Shown one piece after another: positions 31,627-39,807 of a DNA stretch of 64,000 nucleotides. The DNA is from Rhizobium vallis (GTDB lineage: Bacteria > Pseudomonadota > Alphaproteobacteria > Rhizobiales > Rhizobiaceae), in assembly GCF_003985155.1 (NCBI RefSeq), contig NZ_ML133693.1, positions 124,001 to 188,000 on the forward strand, read 5' to 3'. Positions within the stretch are counted from its first letter, which is position 1. Each line of letters opens with the position of its first letter. A program made the position numbers and the translations under genes. The notes beneath the pieces were generated by a model that was not told the origin of the DNA, ran no database searches, and worked only from the letters and a program-made list of their open reading frames with translations.

Positions 31627-32646
31627 CTACTGTTTATCCTTGAAGAGATCAGAAAACGTCAGCCGATAACCCACGGGCAAAAGCTGCAGATCGAAGCGGC
31701 GTTCGATCTCACCCCAGAGGCCGCGCGGCAGATAGAGCGAGAAGAGCACCGCGGTCGCGCCCAGACCGACCAGATACCAGACCCCGGTTCCGCCGAAGAC
31801 GGTTTCGATGACGAAGAAGAGGATGGCGCCGAGGATGGCGCCCTCGAACTTGCCGATGCCGCCGACCAACACCATGAAGATCATGTAGGCGGTCCACTGC
31901 ACACTGAAATAGGTCTTGGGCTGGAAGGTGACTGCGGTTGCCAGCCACAGGCCGCCGGCAACGGCGATGCCGAAGGCGGCAAGAACAAAGAGCAGGCGTT
32001 TCGTCGCCGCGACGCGGACGCCAACGGAGGTTGCCGCGTCCTCATTGTCGCGGATCGCCTGCATGGCGGCTCCGGCCCGGCTCCGCATCAACGCAAAGAG
32101 TGCGCCGAGGAGCGCGACCATGGCGACCAGCGCCAGCCAATAGATCGCCACGCGCCGCATGCCGCTATCATAGGCGTTCAAGGAGATCAGCGAGGTTCCG
32201 GTTTCCCCCTGAATGAGCCGGTCGAGATTGACGAGCAGATGGGCAAGCTCGGCAAGCACCCACATGCCGATGGCAAACTCGCCGCCCTTCAGCCGCAGCA
32301 TCAGCCATGAAAGCGGTAGCGATATCGCGCCGGTGACGACTGCCGCGGCAATCAGTGAAACGAAGGGATCGAGCCCCGCATCCGCCAGCCGAATGGTGAA
32401 ATAGGCGCCGAGCCCGAAGAAGACCTGCTGGCCGACGGAGACGAGACCGCCGAAACCCGCCAGCGCATTCCACATCGCCGCCAGGATCACGTAGATGAAG
32501 AGAGCCGTCATGCGATCGGTAACGCCGGCGCTGGAGACGGCAGGCACAGCGGCGAGAAGCCCGATCGCCACCATCATGACGGCCAGGGTCAAGCGTGAGG
32601 ACGCAGTCCAGCGCTCGACGGAAAATCCGGGTGCGATCGTGCTCAT
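31627..32646 (-). CDS. LIV-type ABC transporter permease (LivM-like)
   Basis: A 339-aa membrane permease of the branched-chain amino acid (HAAT) type. It has many hydrophobic helices, the GFGGLVSVGQQVFFGLGAYF loop that marks the LivM family, and the conserved cytoplasmic RDNEDAATSVGV segment that couples to the ATPases. The start overlaps the LivH-like stop. Within an aromatic catabolic operon the substrate is probably an aromatic acid or phenylpropanoid rather than leucine, as for other HAAT systems that import coumarate or protocatechuate. Confidence 0.9.
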   Translation of the reverse strand: MSTIAPGFSVERWTASSRLTLAVMMVAIGLLAAVPAVSSAGVTDRMTALFIYVILAAMWNALAGFGGLVSVGQQVFFGLGAYFTIRLADAGLDPFVSLIAAAVVTGAISLPLSWLMLRLKGGEFAIGMWVLAELAHLLVNLDRLIQGETGTSLISLNAYDSGMRRVAIYWLALVAMVALLGALFALMRSRAGAAMQAIRDNEDAATSVGVRVAATKRLLFVLAAFGIAVAGGLWLATAVTFQPKTYFSVQWTAYMIFMVLVGGIGKFEGAILGAILFFVIETVFGGTGVWYLVGLGATAVLFSLYLPRGLWGEIERRFDLQLLPVGYRLTFSDLFKDKQ

Positions 32647-33539
32647 GACGGGCTCCGAAGAAGTGTGCGGATTTTACCGAGGCTTAGGAAACCGAACTGG
32701 TGCAGCCGCACGAAAAGAACGAGAAGGAAGGCGATGTGACCGCCGATCAGGAAGCCTTGCGGGTGGATCTGGGCACCGAGCGATTGCGCCAGTCCAAGCA
32801 CGATGCCACCGAGCAGGGTTCCCCAAAGCGAACCAGCGCCCCCGATGACGGCCGCTTCGAAGGCAAACAATAGCTGCGGTCCGCCCGAATAAGGATTGAA
32901 AGTCGCCCGCATGGCCAGGAATGCGCCGGCAATGCCGACCGTAACCATCGTGATCGCGGTCGCAACGGCGTTGACGCGACGCGCATCGATGCCGACGAGG
33001 CCCGCAGTATCCGGATCCTCCGCCGTGGCGCGAATGGAGCGGCCAAGTGAGAAGCCGCTGAGGAAGAACTGCAGCCCGCCGATGATGACGATCGCCGTCA
33101 CCATCATCAAGACAGAAAGCTTGCCGACGAAGACGTGACCCGGCAGTTGCCAGGACGCATAGGAGAGATTGCCGATGAAGGGCGCGAGCGAACGCGTATC
33201 CGCCCCGAATTGCTGGAACAACAGGTTATCGATGACGATCGACAAGCCGAAGGTCGTCAGGATCGGCAGTAACGTTCCACCGCGCGCACTGCGCTCGAGG
33301 ACGAAGCGCTGCAGAAGCCAGCCGAGGACAGCCATGACCGGCAGGACAATCAGCAGGCCGGCAAGGGGCGGGATGCCGAGTTTCGCTGCCAGCAGCCAGA
33401 GGCCGTAGGCGGCGGCGACGGCAAGACTGCCATGCGCGAGGTTGATGATGCGCATGACTGAGAACATGAAGGAAAGGCCGCAAGCGATGACAGCATAGTA
33501 ACCGCCGAGCAGAATGCCTTGAATGAGGGTGTTGATCAC
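32643..33539 (-). CDS. LIV-type ABC transporter permease (LivH-like)
   Basis: A 298-aa permease beginning at a GTG (33539) that overlaps the LivF-like stop as GTGA. The opening INTLIQGILLGGYYAVIACG and then MRIINLAHGSLAV are diagnostic for LivH, and the coupling loop RATAEDPDTAGLVGIDARRV is present. It pairs with the LivM-like protein to form the membrane channel. The frame is open further upstream inside livF, but that extension lacks the family's N-terminus, so it is not used here. Confidence 0.9.
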   Translation of the reverse strand: MINTLIQGILLGGYYAVIACGLSFMFSVMRIINLAHGSLAVAAAYGLWLLAAKLGIPPLAGLLIVLPVMAVLGWLLQRFVLERSARGGTLLPILTTFGLSIVIDNLLFQQFGADTRSLAPFIGNLSYASWQLPGHVFVGKLSVLMMVTAIVIIGGLQFFLSGFSLGRSIRATAEDPDTAGLVGIDARRVNAVATAITMVTVGIAGAFLAMRATFNPYSGGPQLLFAFEAAVIGGAGSLWGTLLGGIVLGLAQSLGAQIHPQGFLIGGHIAFLLVLFVRLHQFGFLSLGKIRTLLRSPS

Positions 33540-34264
33540 GAGACGCTCCTCTCGCCTGTCGCCCGATGCAGGCCGAAATAGGCTCGGGTCACTTCCTCGC
33601 GCGTTACGCCATTTGCCGGCCTGTCGAGCACGATATTCCCCTCTAGCATGCAGATGACGCGGCTTGCGACGCTCATTGCGCGCGCCAGATCCTGCTCGAC
33701 AAGCACGATGGTCGTGCCTGACGACAAGAGCCCTTGCAGTTGCTGATAGACACGGTCGACGACAAGCGGCGACAGACCCAGGGAAACTTCGTCGAGCAAC
33801 AGGATATCGGGATTGCTCATCAGCGCCCGACCGATCGCGGTTGCCTGTTGCTCGCCGCCCGACAGATGGCCGGTCTTGGCGTGCCGACGCGGCTTCAAAT
33901 TGGGGAAGGCATCGAAGATCCGCTCTATCGTCCACTCGCCCTTGCGGCCGGCGCTGGTGCCGAGCAATAGATTTTCCTCAACCGTCATCTGCGAGAACAA
34001 CCGCCGTCCCTCCGGCACGAGCGCAATGCCCCTGGCAATACGTTTGTGCGAGGGAACGGGCGTGACGTCTTCGCCATCGAGCAGAATCTGGCCGGCGGCC
34101 GGCAGATGCGCGCCGGCGATGGAACGCAGCAGCGTCGTCTTGCCCGCGCCATTGGCGCCAACAAGCGCCAGCACTTCTCCCTTGGCGAGGTCGAAACTGA
34201 CGCCGCGCACCGCCTGCAGCAGACCATGGCGGACATCGAGATTGCGAACGGAAAGAATGCTCAT
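33536..34264 (-). CDS. LIV-type ABC transporter ATPase (LivF-like)
   Basis: A 242-aa ATPase with Walker A GANGAGKTT, signature LSGGEQQATAIGRAL, Walker B ILLLDEVSLGLSP and the LivF-typical IVLVEQDLARAM near the C-terminus. It overlaps both neighbours by 4 bp. It powers the transporter with the LivG-like subunit. Confidence 0.92.
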   Translation of the reverse strand: MSILSVRNLDVRHGLLQAVRGVSFDLAKGEVLALVGANGAGKTTLLRSIAGAHLPAAGQILLDGEDVTPVPSHKRIARGIALVPEGRRLFSQMTVEENLLLGTSAGRKGEWTIERIFDAFPNLKPRRHAKTGHLSGGEQQATAIGRALMSNPDILLLDEVSLGLSPLVVDRVYQQLQGLLSSGTTIVLVEQDLARAMSVASRVICMLEGNIVLDRPANGVTREEVTRAYFGLHRATGERSVS

Positions 34265-35013
34265 GCGGGCGTTCCCCCAAGATAGGCGCGCACCACTTCG
34301 GCATCGCTCATGACGGCTTTCGGATCGCCATCGGCGATGATCTTGCCGGCATCCATGCAGATCAGCCGTTCGACGACCTGCAAGAGGATGTGAACGATAT
34401 GCTCGATCCAGACGATGCCGATACCACGCCGCCTGAGCTCGAGAATGGTACCGACGAGTTCGCTCGCTTCGCCATCCGTCAGCCCGCCGCCGATTTCGTC
34501 GAGCAGCAGCAGACGCGGACCGGTGGCAAGTGCGCGGGCGAGCTCAAGGCGCTTGCGATCGAGTAGACCGAGCGTGTCGGCGCGACGATTGGCAACCCCG
34601 AGCATGCCGCAGAGCCGCAGCGAATCGACAACGCGCTCATAGGCCTCGTCGCGGCTCGATGCCTTGCCGTGCGAGGCGGCAACGAAAACATTCTCGAATG
34701 TCGTCATGCCGGTGAACGGTTTTGGAATCTGATGCGTCCTGACGAGGCCGGACCGGCAACGATCGGCCGCCGTCAACGCGGTCACGTTCCGCCCGTCGAA
34801 TGTGATCGTTCCGGCACTCAGCGGAAAGGCCCCCGCCAATGCGCTCAGCAAGGTCGTCTTGCCCGCTCCGTTCGGGCCGACGATGCCGACGGCATCGCCG
34901 TCTCCCATGGAGAAGTCGAGGTTTTCGAGGACCACAAGTGCCCCGAAGCGCTTGTGGATCCCCTTGGCCGACAGGAAATCCTGTCCTGGCCTATGTCGTT
35001 CTTGTCCCTGCAC
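34261..35013 (-). CDS. LIV-type ABC transporter ATPase (LivG-like)
   Basis: A 250-aa ATPase starting at a GTG (35013) with AAGG 5 nt upstream. It has Walker A GPNGAGKTT, the LivG-type RTHQIPKPFTGMTTFENV segment and Walker B LLLLDEIGGGLTDGE. The signature region reads LGLLDRKRLELARAL instead of the usual LSGGQQ/LSYGEQ form, an atypical C-loop; the rest of the domain is intact. A longer open frame upstream overlaps the substrate-binding protein gene in another frame and was rejected. Confidence 0.88.
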   Translation of the reverse strand: MQGQERHRPGQDFLSAKGIHKRFGALVVLENLDFSMGDGDAVGIVGPNGAGKTTLLSALAGAFPLSAGTITFDGRNVTALTAADRCRSGLVRTHQIPKPFTGMTTFENVFVAASHGKASSRDEAYERVVDSLRLCGMLGVANRRADTLGLLDRKRLELARALATGPRLLLLDEIGGGLTDGEASELVGTILELRRRGIGIVWIEHIVHILLQVVERLICMDAGKIIADGDPKAVMSDAEVVRAYLGGTPA

Positions 35014-35020
35014 GATAGCC

Positions 35021-36331
35021 TTACCCGTTGTAAGCGATAAGTTTGGCCGCGACCGGCACGTTCGGGTCGGTGGCGTTTTCGGTAACGACATAGTCGAGCG
35101 CGAACTTCGAGCCCTCGGGCGCCTTGACCCATTGCGTGCCGATGATCGGCCCGGGAGAGACATTGGCGACGGGGCCGCTGGTAAAATCCACCTTGCCGGC
35201 AATTGTCGTCGTCTTCAGCGTGCTCAGCGCCTTGGCGACGGCCTCCTTGCTTTTTGCATCCGAGGCGGCCTTCAGGGCGTCGAAACCGGCATCGAGCAGA
35301 GCAAGACTCGCACCCAACTGCTGCGTCCACTGCTTGCCGCTTGCCGCCTCGTAGCCATCGGCGAGCTCGGTTCCGGAGGCGCCCGTCAGCGTCGACTTGT
35401 AGGGAAAGGCCTTATGCCAATAGGCGGCGCTGGCGAGATTGATACCGAGGTCGCCGAGCGCCTCGATGTCGGACGGGAAGAGCCCGGTCTTGGCGACCTG
35501 GCAGATCTTGATCTGCTGGGTAAGTCCCTGCTGAGCCGCCTGGCGCCAGAAGGCGGCGAAATCCGGGGGGATCGGGAAGCTGTTGAAGATCTCGACGCCT
35601 TCTTGTCGGAAAAGCGCGATCTGCGATGAGAAATCGGTCGTACCCGTCTCATAAGCACCAGGATCGACGATGGTGAAGCCCGCCTTGGCGAGCGCAGGCG
35701 CCAGATGGGCGCGGATCGCATTGCCATCGGCATCGTTGGGATACATGACGCCGACCTTCTTGTTTGTCTCGATCAGATTCCACTGCGAGACATAGGCCTT
35801 GTGGAACTCTTCGACGCCGAAGCCGAAGTGATAGGTCCATTTGAACGGCGACGGCGCACCGGGCTTGGCGCCGCGGCCGAAATACCAGGCTTCCCACGGC
35901 ATGACTGTCGACAAGCACGGCACGCCGGCAGCCTCGCAGGCGTCGGCAACCGGGTTGATCGTCTCCGGCGTCGAAACCGCCAGCATCAGATCGACCGCCT
36001 GATTGTTGATCAGATCCTTTGCCAATTGGCCGGCGCGCGACGGATCGGACTGTGTGTCGCGATCGAGGATTTCGACCTTCCATGTCTTGCCGCCGGCCTG
36101 CAATCCATTGGCCAGCGCCTTGCGCGCGAGATCGAGCACATAGCCATCCGTCTCGCCGAATCCGCCGAGCTGCCCTGTGCGGGGGCTGATAAAGCCGACC
36201 TTCAGCGTGTCATCGGCAGCAAAAGCCTTGCGCCCACCGACAGCCAATGCGGTCGTACCCGCGGCGGCCGCAGTCATAAAATCTCGGCGCGTCAGTCCCG
36301 CGCCCAAAATCCGTCCCTTGAAACCAGTCAT
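35021..36331 (-). CDS. LIV-type ABC transporter substrate-binding protein with Tat signal
   Basis: A 436-aa periplasmic binding protein. The N-terminus carries a twin-arginine signal (LTRRDFMTAAAAG, Arg 15-16) ending at AFAAD, so it is probably exported folded by Tat. The mature part is of the Peripla_BP_6 type (LKVGFISPRTGQLGGFGETD). It supplies the specificity of the HAAT transporter encoded by the next four genes. Its place between two aromatic aldehyde dehydrogenase genes points to an aromatic or phenylpropanoid ligand. Confidence 0.88.
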   Translation of the reverse strand: MTGFKGRILGAGLTRRDFMTAAAAGTTALAVGGRKAFAADDTLKVGFISPRTGQLGGFGETDGYVLDLARKALANGLQAGGKTWKVEILDRDTQSDPSRAGQLAKDLINNQAVDLMLAVSTPETINPVADACEAAGVPCLSTVMPWEAWYFGRGAKPGAPSPFKWTYHFGFGVEEFHKAYVSQWNLIETNKKVGVMYPNDADGNAIRAHLAPALAKAGFTIVDPGAYETGTTDFSSQIALFRQEGVEIFNSFPIPPDFAAFWRQAAQQGLTQQIKICQVAKTGLFPSDIEALGDLGINLASAAYWHKAFPYKSTLTGASGTELADGYEAASGKQWTQQLGASLALLDAGFDALKAASDAKSKEAVAKALSTLKTTTIAGKVDFTSGPVANVSPGPIIGTQWVKAPEGSKFALDYVVTENATDPNVPVAAKLIAYNG

Positions 36332-36402
36332 GTAATTTCCTCCCTCTTTGGCGGAGCCCTCTTAACTCCGTGTTCCCTTGTGTCTTTCCAATCCGTGACG
36401 AT

Positions 36403-37854
36403 TCAGATCGGATAGTTCCGCCTGCCGGAGGCAAGCGTGATCCAGCGAAGTTCCGTGAACTCGTCGATCGCTGCCCTGCCGCCGAATCGGCCGTAGCCGC
36501 TCGATTTGACGCCGCCGAACGGCATTTGGGGCTCGTCCGCGACGGTTGCTTCGTTGATGTGGCAGATGCCGGTCTCGATGCGCTTGGCGACGTCAAGCGC
36601 CTGGTTGATGTCCCGGCTGAAGACAGCTGACGAGAGGCCATATTCGTTGTCGTTGGCCACGGTCACGGCTTCGTCGATGCTGTCGACACGAATGATCGCA
36701 GCCAGCGGCCCAAAGCTTTCCTCGCGGTAGATGCGCATGGCTGGGGTGACGTGATCGATGACCGTGGCATCGATCAGCGTGCCGCGCGCGTGACCGCCGC
36801 AAAGGACGACCGCGCCCTTCTGCGCGGCATCCTCGACCAGAGCGCGGACGCGGCGTACTGCTTCGGCCGTAATCATCGTCCCGAGCGGCGTGTTGCCGTC
36901 GCGCGGATTGCCGGCAACGAGCGTCTCCGCCTTGGCCCTGAACTTCTCTACGAATTCATCGGCGATCTCCTCCATGAGGATGATCCGCTCGGTCGACATG
37001 CAGATCTGCCCCTGGTTCATGAAGGCACCGAAGGCGGCTGCACGCACGGCCTCATCAATATCGGCATCGGCGAGGACGATGAAGGGTGCCTTGCCGCCGA
37101 GCTCGAGCAGGCAGCGCTTTAGATGGCGAGCCGACGCCTCGGCAATCAGCCGGCCGACGCGCGTCGATCCCGTGAAATTGATTCGGCGCACCGCCGGATG
37201 GGCGATCAGGGTGTCGACGACGGCGGCGGCATCGCTCGGTGCATTGGAAACGATGTTGACGACGCCAGGCGGAAAGCCGGCGTCACGCAGGACGTCACCG
37301 ATCAGGCCATGGGTCTTCGGGCAGAGTTCGGATGCCTTGAGGACAACCGTATTGCCGCAGGCAAGAGGCATGGCGACGGCACGGGTACCAAGGATGATAG
37401 GTGCATTCCAGGGGGCGATACCGACGCAGACGCCTGCCGGTTGGCGGACCGCCATGGCGAGGCTTCCCGGAATGCCTGATGGTACGAGTTCGCCTGAGAT
37501 TTGCGTGGTCATTGCCGCCGCCTCCCGGAAGATATCGGCGCCGAGCGCGCAATTGATCGCCGCCCACTGTGTGGTGGCGCCGGTTTCGCCGGTCATGGCT
37601 GCAATGAGCTCCGGGCTGCGGGCCTCCAGGAGATCGGCGGCGGCGTTCAGCAGCCTGCGCCGCTCGCCCGGGCCGGTTTGCGACCAGTCGGGAAACGCGG
37701 CAGCGGCCGCGTTGGCCGCTTTTGTCATGTCGGCGACAGACCCCGCTGAGGCGATCGTTGCGACATCGCCGGTCAGCGGATCGATCCGTTCGTAGGTCGC
37801 TCCGGAAGAAGCGCCCATCTCTTCGTTGTTGATCATCAGCTTTGCCGAAAACAC
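36403..37854 (-). CDS. Aldehyde dehydrogenase, vanillin/benzaldehyde dehydrogenase-like (copy 2)
   Basis: A 483-aa paralogue of the enzyme at 29330, with catalytic Cys 285 in NQGQICMSTER, Glu 251 in LLELGGKAP and APWNAP. I choose the GTG at 37854 because it aligns with the N-terminus of the other copy. It is the first gene of the minus-strand operon and is followed after 71 bp by the substrate-binding protein. Likely role: NAD(P)-dependent oxidation of vanillin, 4-hydroxybenzaldehyde or a related aldehyde. The two copies may differ in substrate. Confidence 0.83.
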   Translation of the reverse strand: MFSAKLMINNEEMGASSGATYERIDPLTGDVATIASAGSVADMTKAANAAAAAFPDWSQTGPGERRRLLNAAADLLEARSPELIAAMTGETGATTQWAAINCALGADIFREAAAMTTQISGELVPSGIPGSLAMAVRQPAGVCVGIAPWNAPIILGTRAVAMPLACGNTVVLKASELCPKTHGLIGDVLRDAGFPPGVVNIVSNAPSDAAAVVDTLIAHPAVRRINFTGSTRVGRLIAEASARHLKRCLLELGGKAPFIVLADADIDEAVRAAAFGAFMNQGQICMSTERIILMEEIADEFVEKFRAKAETLVAGNPRDGNTPLGTMITAEAVRRVRALVEDAAQKGAVVLCGGHARGTLIDATVIDHVTPAMRIYREESFGPLAAIIRVDSIDEAVTVANDNEYGLSSAVFSRDINQALDVAKRIETGICHINEATVADEPQMPFGGVKSSGYGRFGGRAAIDEFTELRWITLASGRRNYPI

Positions 37855-38094
37855 CGTTTCACCCACTCGCCAAGACTGGCGTCTGCGTTGTTGCCACGGG
37901 AGAAGGACGTGCGGGCGCACCAGCCCTAGGGCTGCCAGACCACGTTCTGCATTTTTTGGAATGCCTCCTCCCAAAGGCTGATGACCAGAAGGTTACGCCG
38001 ATCAATTGCGGATGGAATGCGATTTATTGGGCTAATGTTGTAATTTTCTGGCGATTGCCGCAATATCGGGAGGGACGGGAGCGGAGGAGAAGCG
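37855..38094. promoter_or_regulatory. Divergent promoter region between aldehyde dehydrogenase and AraC genes
   Basis: A 240-bp gap between divergent genes, A+T-richer around 38000-38050. It contains a symmetric ATTGCCGCAAT at about 38053-38063 and must hold the promoter of the eight-gene minus-strand operon. The AraC-type protein next door probably binds here, but no direct-repeat site is clear. Confidence 0.4.
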
Positions 38095-38988
38095 TTGGAC
38101 GCAAGCATTCATCGCTATGCCAGGGGCGAGTGGCACGGACCCTCGCTCTCGCATCGCCATATCCGTTTTCAGAAAGGGCTCTATGCCGATTTCCACCATT
38201 TCCTTTTGCTCCGGGAGGGGAGGGCTGAGCTTCACTTCAATAGCGGCGAGGAGCGGCCGTTGCAGGGCCCGCTCCTTGCCTTCCTGCCGCCGCAGGCACG
38301 CTGCGACTTGTTGATCGCGGCTGGAACCGCGGCGCATCTGGTGGGAGCCTCGCCGCAGGTAATGGTCGATGCGATCGGCGAGAAGGTGGAATCCTATTCG
38401 CTGCGCATCTTCACCGAACAGCGCAAGTTGGTCGAGGCATCGGATCCCCTGTTGGTGGCTGAAATTGCTCCGCTGATTTCGGGCTTCGTGCGTGAGATCG
38501 ACGAGCCCTCCCGCGCCTCCTGGATGGCGGCATCGGCCTATATGCGGCTGATCCTGATGACGCTTTGGCGCGGCACCGAGGGCGAGAGAAATGAGCAGCG
38601 CGGGCAGGGCGAAACCGGATCGATCCTGCAGCGATATCGCCAGCTCGTCGAGGCCGGTTTCCGCCAGCATCGGCCGATCAGCGACTACGCCGCAGAGCTC
38701 GGCGTCACTGCCGACCGGCTTCATGCGGTCTGCCAGAGGTCGCTCGGGCGCTCACCGATCCAGCTCTTGCATGAGCGCGTGGTGCAGGAGGCAAAGCTGA
38801 GATTGGAGCGCTCGGCCCGCAATATACAGGAAATCTCTGACAGCCTCGGCTTTAGCGATCCGACCTATTTCAGCCATTTCTTCAAACGCAAGACCGGCCT
38901 TTCTCCCGCCGGCTACCGCGAGATCGCCCGCGTTTCCGCCGGCTCGGAAAACAGAATGCTCTCCTCAGGCTATGCGGACTGGCCTTAG
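38095..38988 (+). CDS. AraC-family transcriptional regulator
   Basis: A 297-aa regulator. The N-terminal part resembles a cupin-like effector domain (HFNSGEERPLQGPLLAFLPP). The C-terminal about 100 residues form the AraC/XylS double HTH, with ISDYAAELGVTADRLHAVCQ in the first and NIQEISDSLGFSDPTYFSHF, FKRKTGLSPAGYR in the second. Translation starts at a TTG (38095) supported by GGAGGAG 5 nt upstream. It is divergent from the aldehyde dehydrogenase/transporter operon and likely controls it in response to an aromatic inducer. Confidence 0.88.
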   Translation: MDASIHRYARGEWHGPSLSHRHIRFQKGLYADFHHFLLLREGRAELHFNSGEERPLQGPLLAFLPPQARCDLLIAAGTAAHLVGASPQVMVDAIGEKVESYSLRIFTEQRKLVEASDPLLVAEIAPLISGFVREIDEPSRASWMAASAYMRLILMTLWRGTEGERNEQRGQGETGSILQRYRQLVEAGFRQHRPISDYAAELGVTADRLHAVCQRSLGRSPIQLLHERVVQEAKLRLERSARNIQEISDSLGFSDPTYFSHFFKRKTGLSPAGYREIARVSAGSENRMLSSGYADWP

Positions 38989-39119
38989 GTTCGAGCGCAT
39001 TGGATCGCCGGAAGTCACCAGGCTTCGGAACCTCTACGGGCGCAGAACCCCAGTCAGAAGGATGCGATCCGTCAATATGAAACATCAGCTTCCCACATCG
39101 ACAAAGGCGAAAGCAGGTT

Positions 39120-39608
39120 TCAGCTGCGCTTATATATTCGCTTCAGCGCAGCCAGCAGAGCATCCATTTCGTTGGGCGAAAACAGGTCGGTGAAACGCTG
39201 TTCGTGTGCATCGATCAGCTTGCGCGCCTGCGCAAGCATGGCGCGTCCCGCTATCGTCAGATGCAGTTCCTGGCGGCGCCGGTCCGCTTGGGAAGGGCGG
39301 CGCTCGACGAAGTCGCGCGCTGCCAGCCGGTTGACGAGGGCCATCATGGTCGCGCGATCGGTGCCGAGCGTATTGGCCAGGTCGATCTGCGATGCGCCGG
39401 CGTTGACTGCAAGAAGCTCCATCACCGCGAGCTGTTTCTGCGTCAGCCCCAGCTCGTCCATAGTTTCAGCGAAGTCGCGATAGATCGCGACATGCGCCAT
39501 ACGCAGATGAAAGCCCAGAAGATCGCCAAGCCGGCCGACGTCGAGTGACGGCGTCGCCGGAGCATCCTCGCTCTCGAAATCATCCTGCGGTGGTTTTGCG
39601 GCCATCAT
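39120..39608 (-). CDS. MarR-family transcriptional regulator, probably of hydroxycinnamate catabolism
   Basis: A 162-aa winged-helix protein: LTQKQLAVMELLAVNAGASQ, LANTLGTDRATMMALVNRL (recognition helix), then the wing DFVERRPSQADRRRQELHLT. It is divergent from the feruloyl-CoA synthetase gene, the arrangement seen for CouR/FerR/HcaR-type repressors that respond to hydroxycinnamoyl-CoA thioesters. An inverted repeat at 39747-39761 in the shared promoter region is a candidate operator. Confidence 0.85.
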   Translation of the reverse strand: MMAAKPPQDDFESEDAPATPSLDVGRLGDLLGFHLRMAHVAIYRDFAETMDELGLTQKQLAVMELLAVNAGASQIDLANTLGTDRATMMALVNRLAARDFVERRPSQADRRRQELHLTIAGRAMLAQARKLIDAHEQRFTDLFSPNEMDALLAALKRIYKRS

Positions 39609-39746
39609 TCGCTCTCGCCTGATCCAGGCGCCATAACCATCAAAATCAGCAGGTTAGTCAATATCCGCGCAACGATTTCCCTGGAGTCTGCCGGATCGGT
39701 GGGATTTTCCGCAAGCAGCCTCTTGCATCCTGTCGGAAAAATATTA

Positions 39747-39761
39747 GTATGTGTTGCATAC
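39747..39761. promoter_or_regulatory. Candidate MarR operator
   Basis: GTATG (39747-39751) and CATAC (39757-39761) form an inverted repeat with a 5-bp spacer, in an A/T-rich patch about 45 bp before the feruloyl-CoA synthetase start and facing the MarR gene. Confidence 0.45.
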
Positions 39762-39807
39762 AAATTTGCTGTTGGCCGCGGAGGAGCGGCGGGCATGGGA
39801 GGAAAAA

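Noticed and set aside
39751-39807. ATG at 39751 as start of the feruloyl-CoA synthetase
   Set aside because: It lies within the candidate operator and lacks a ribosome binding site; the ATG at 39808 has GGAGG and fits the family length.
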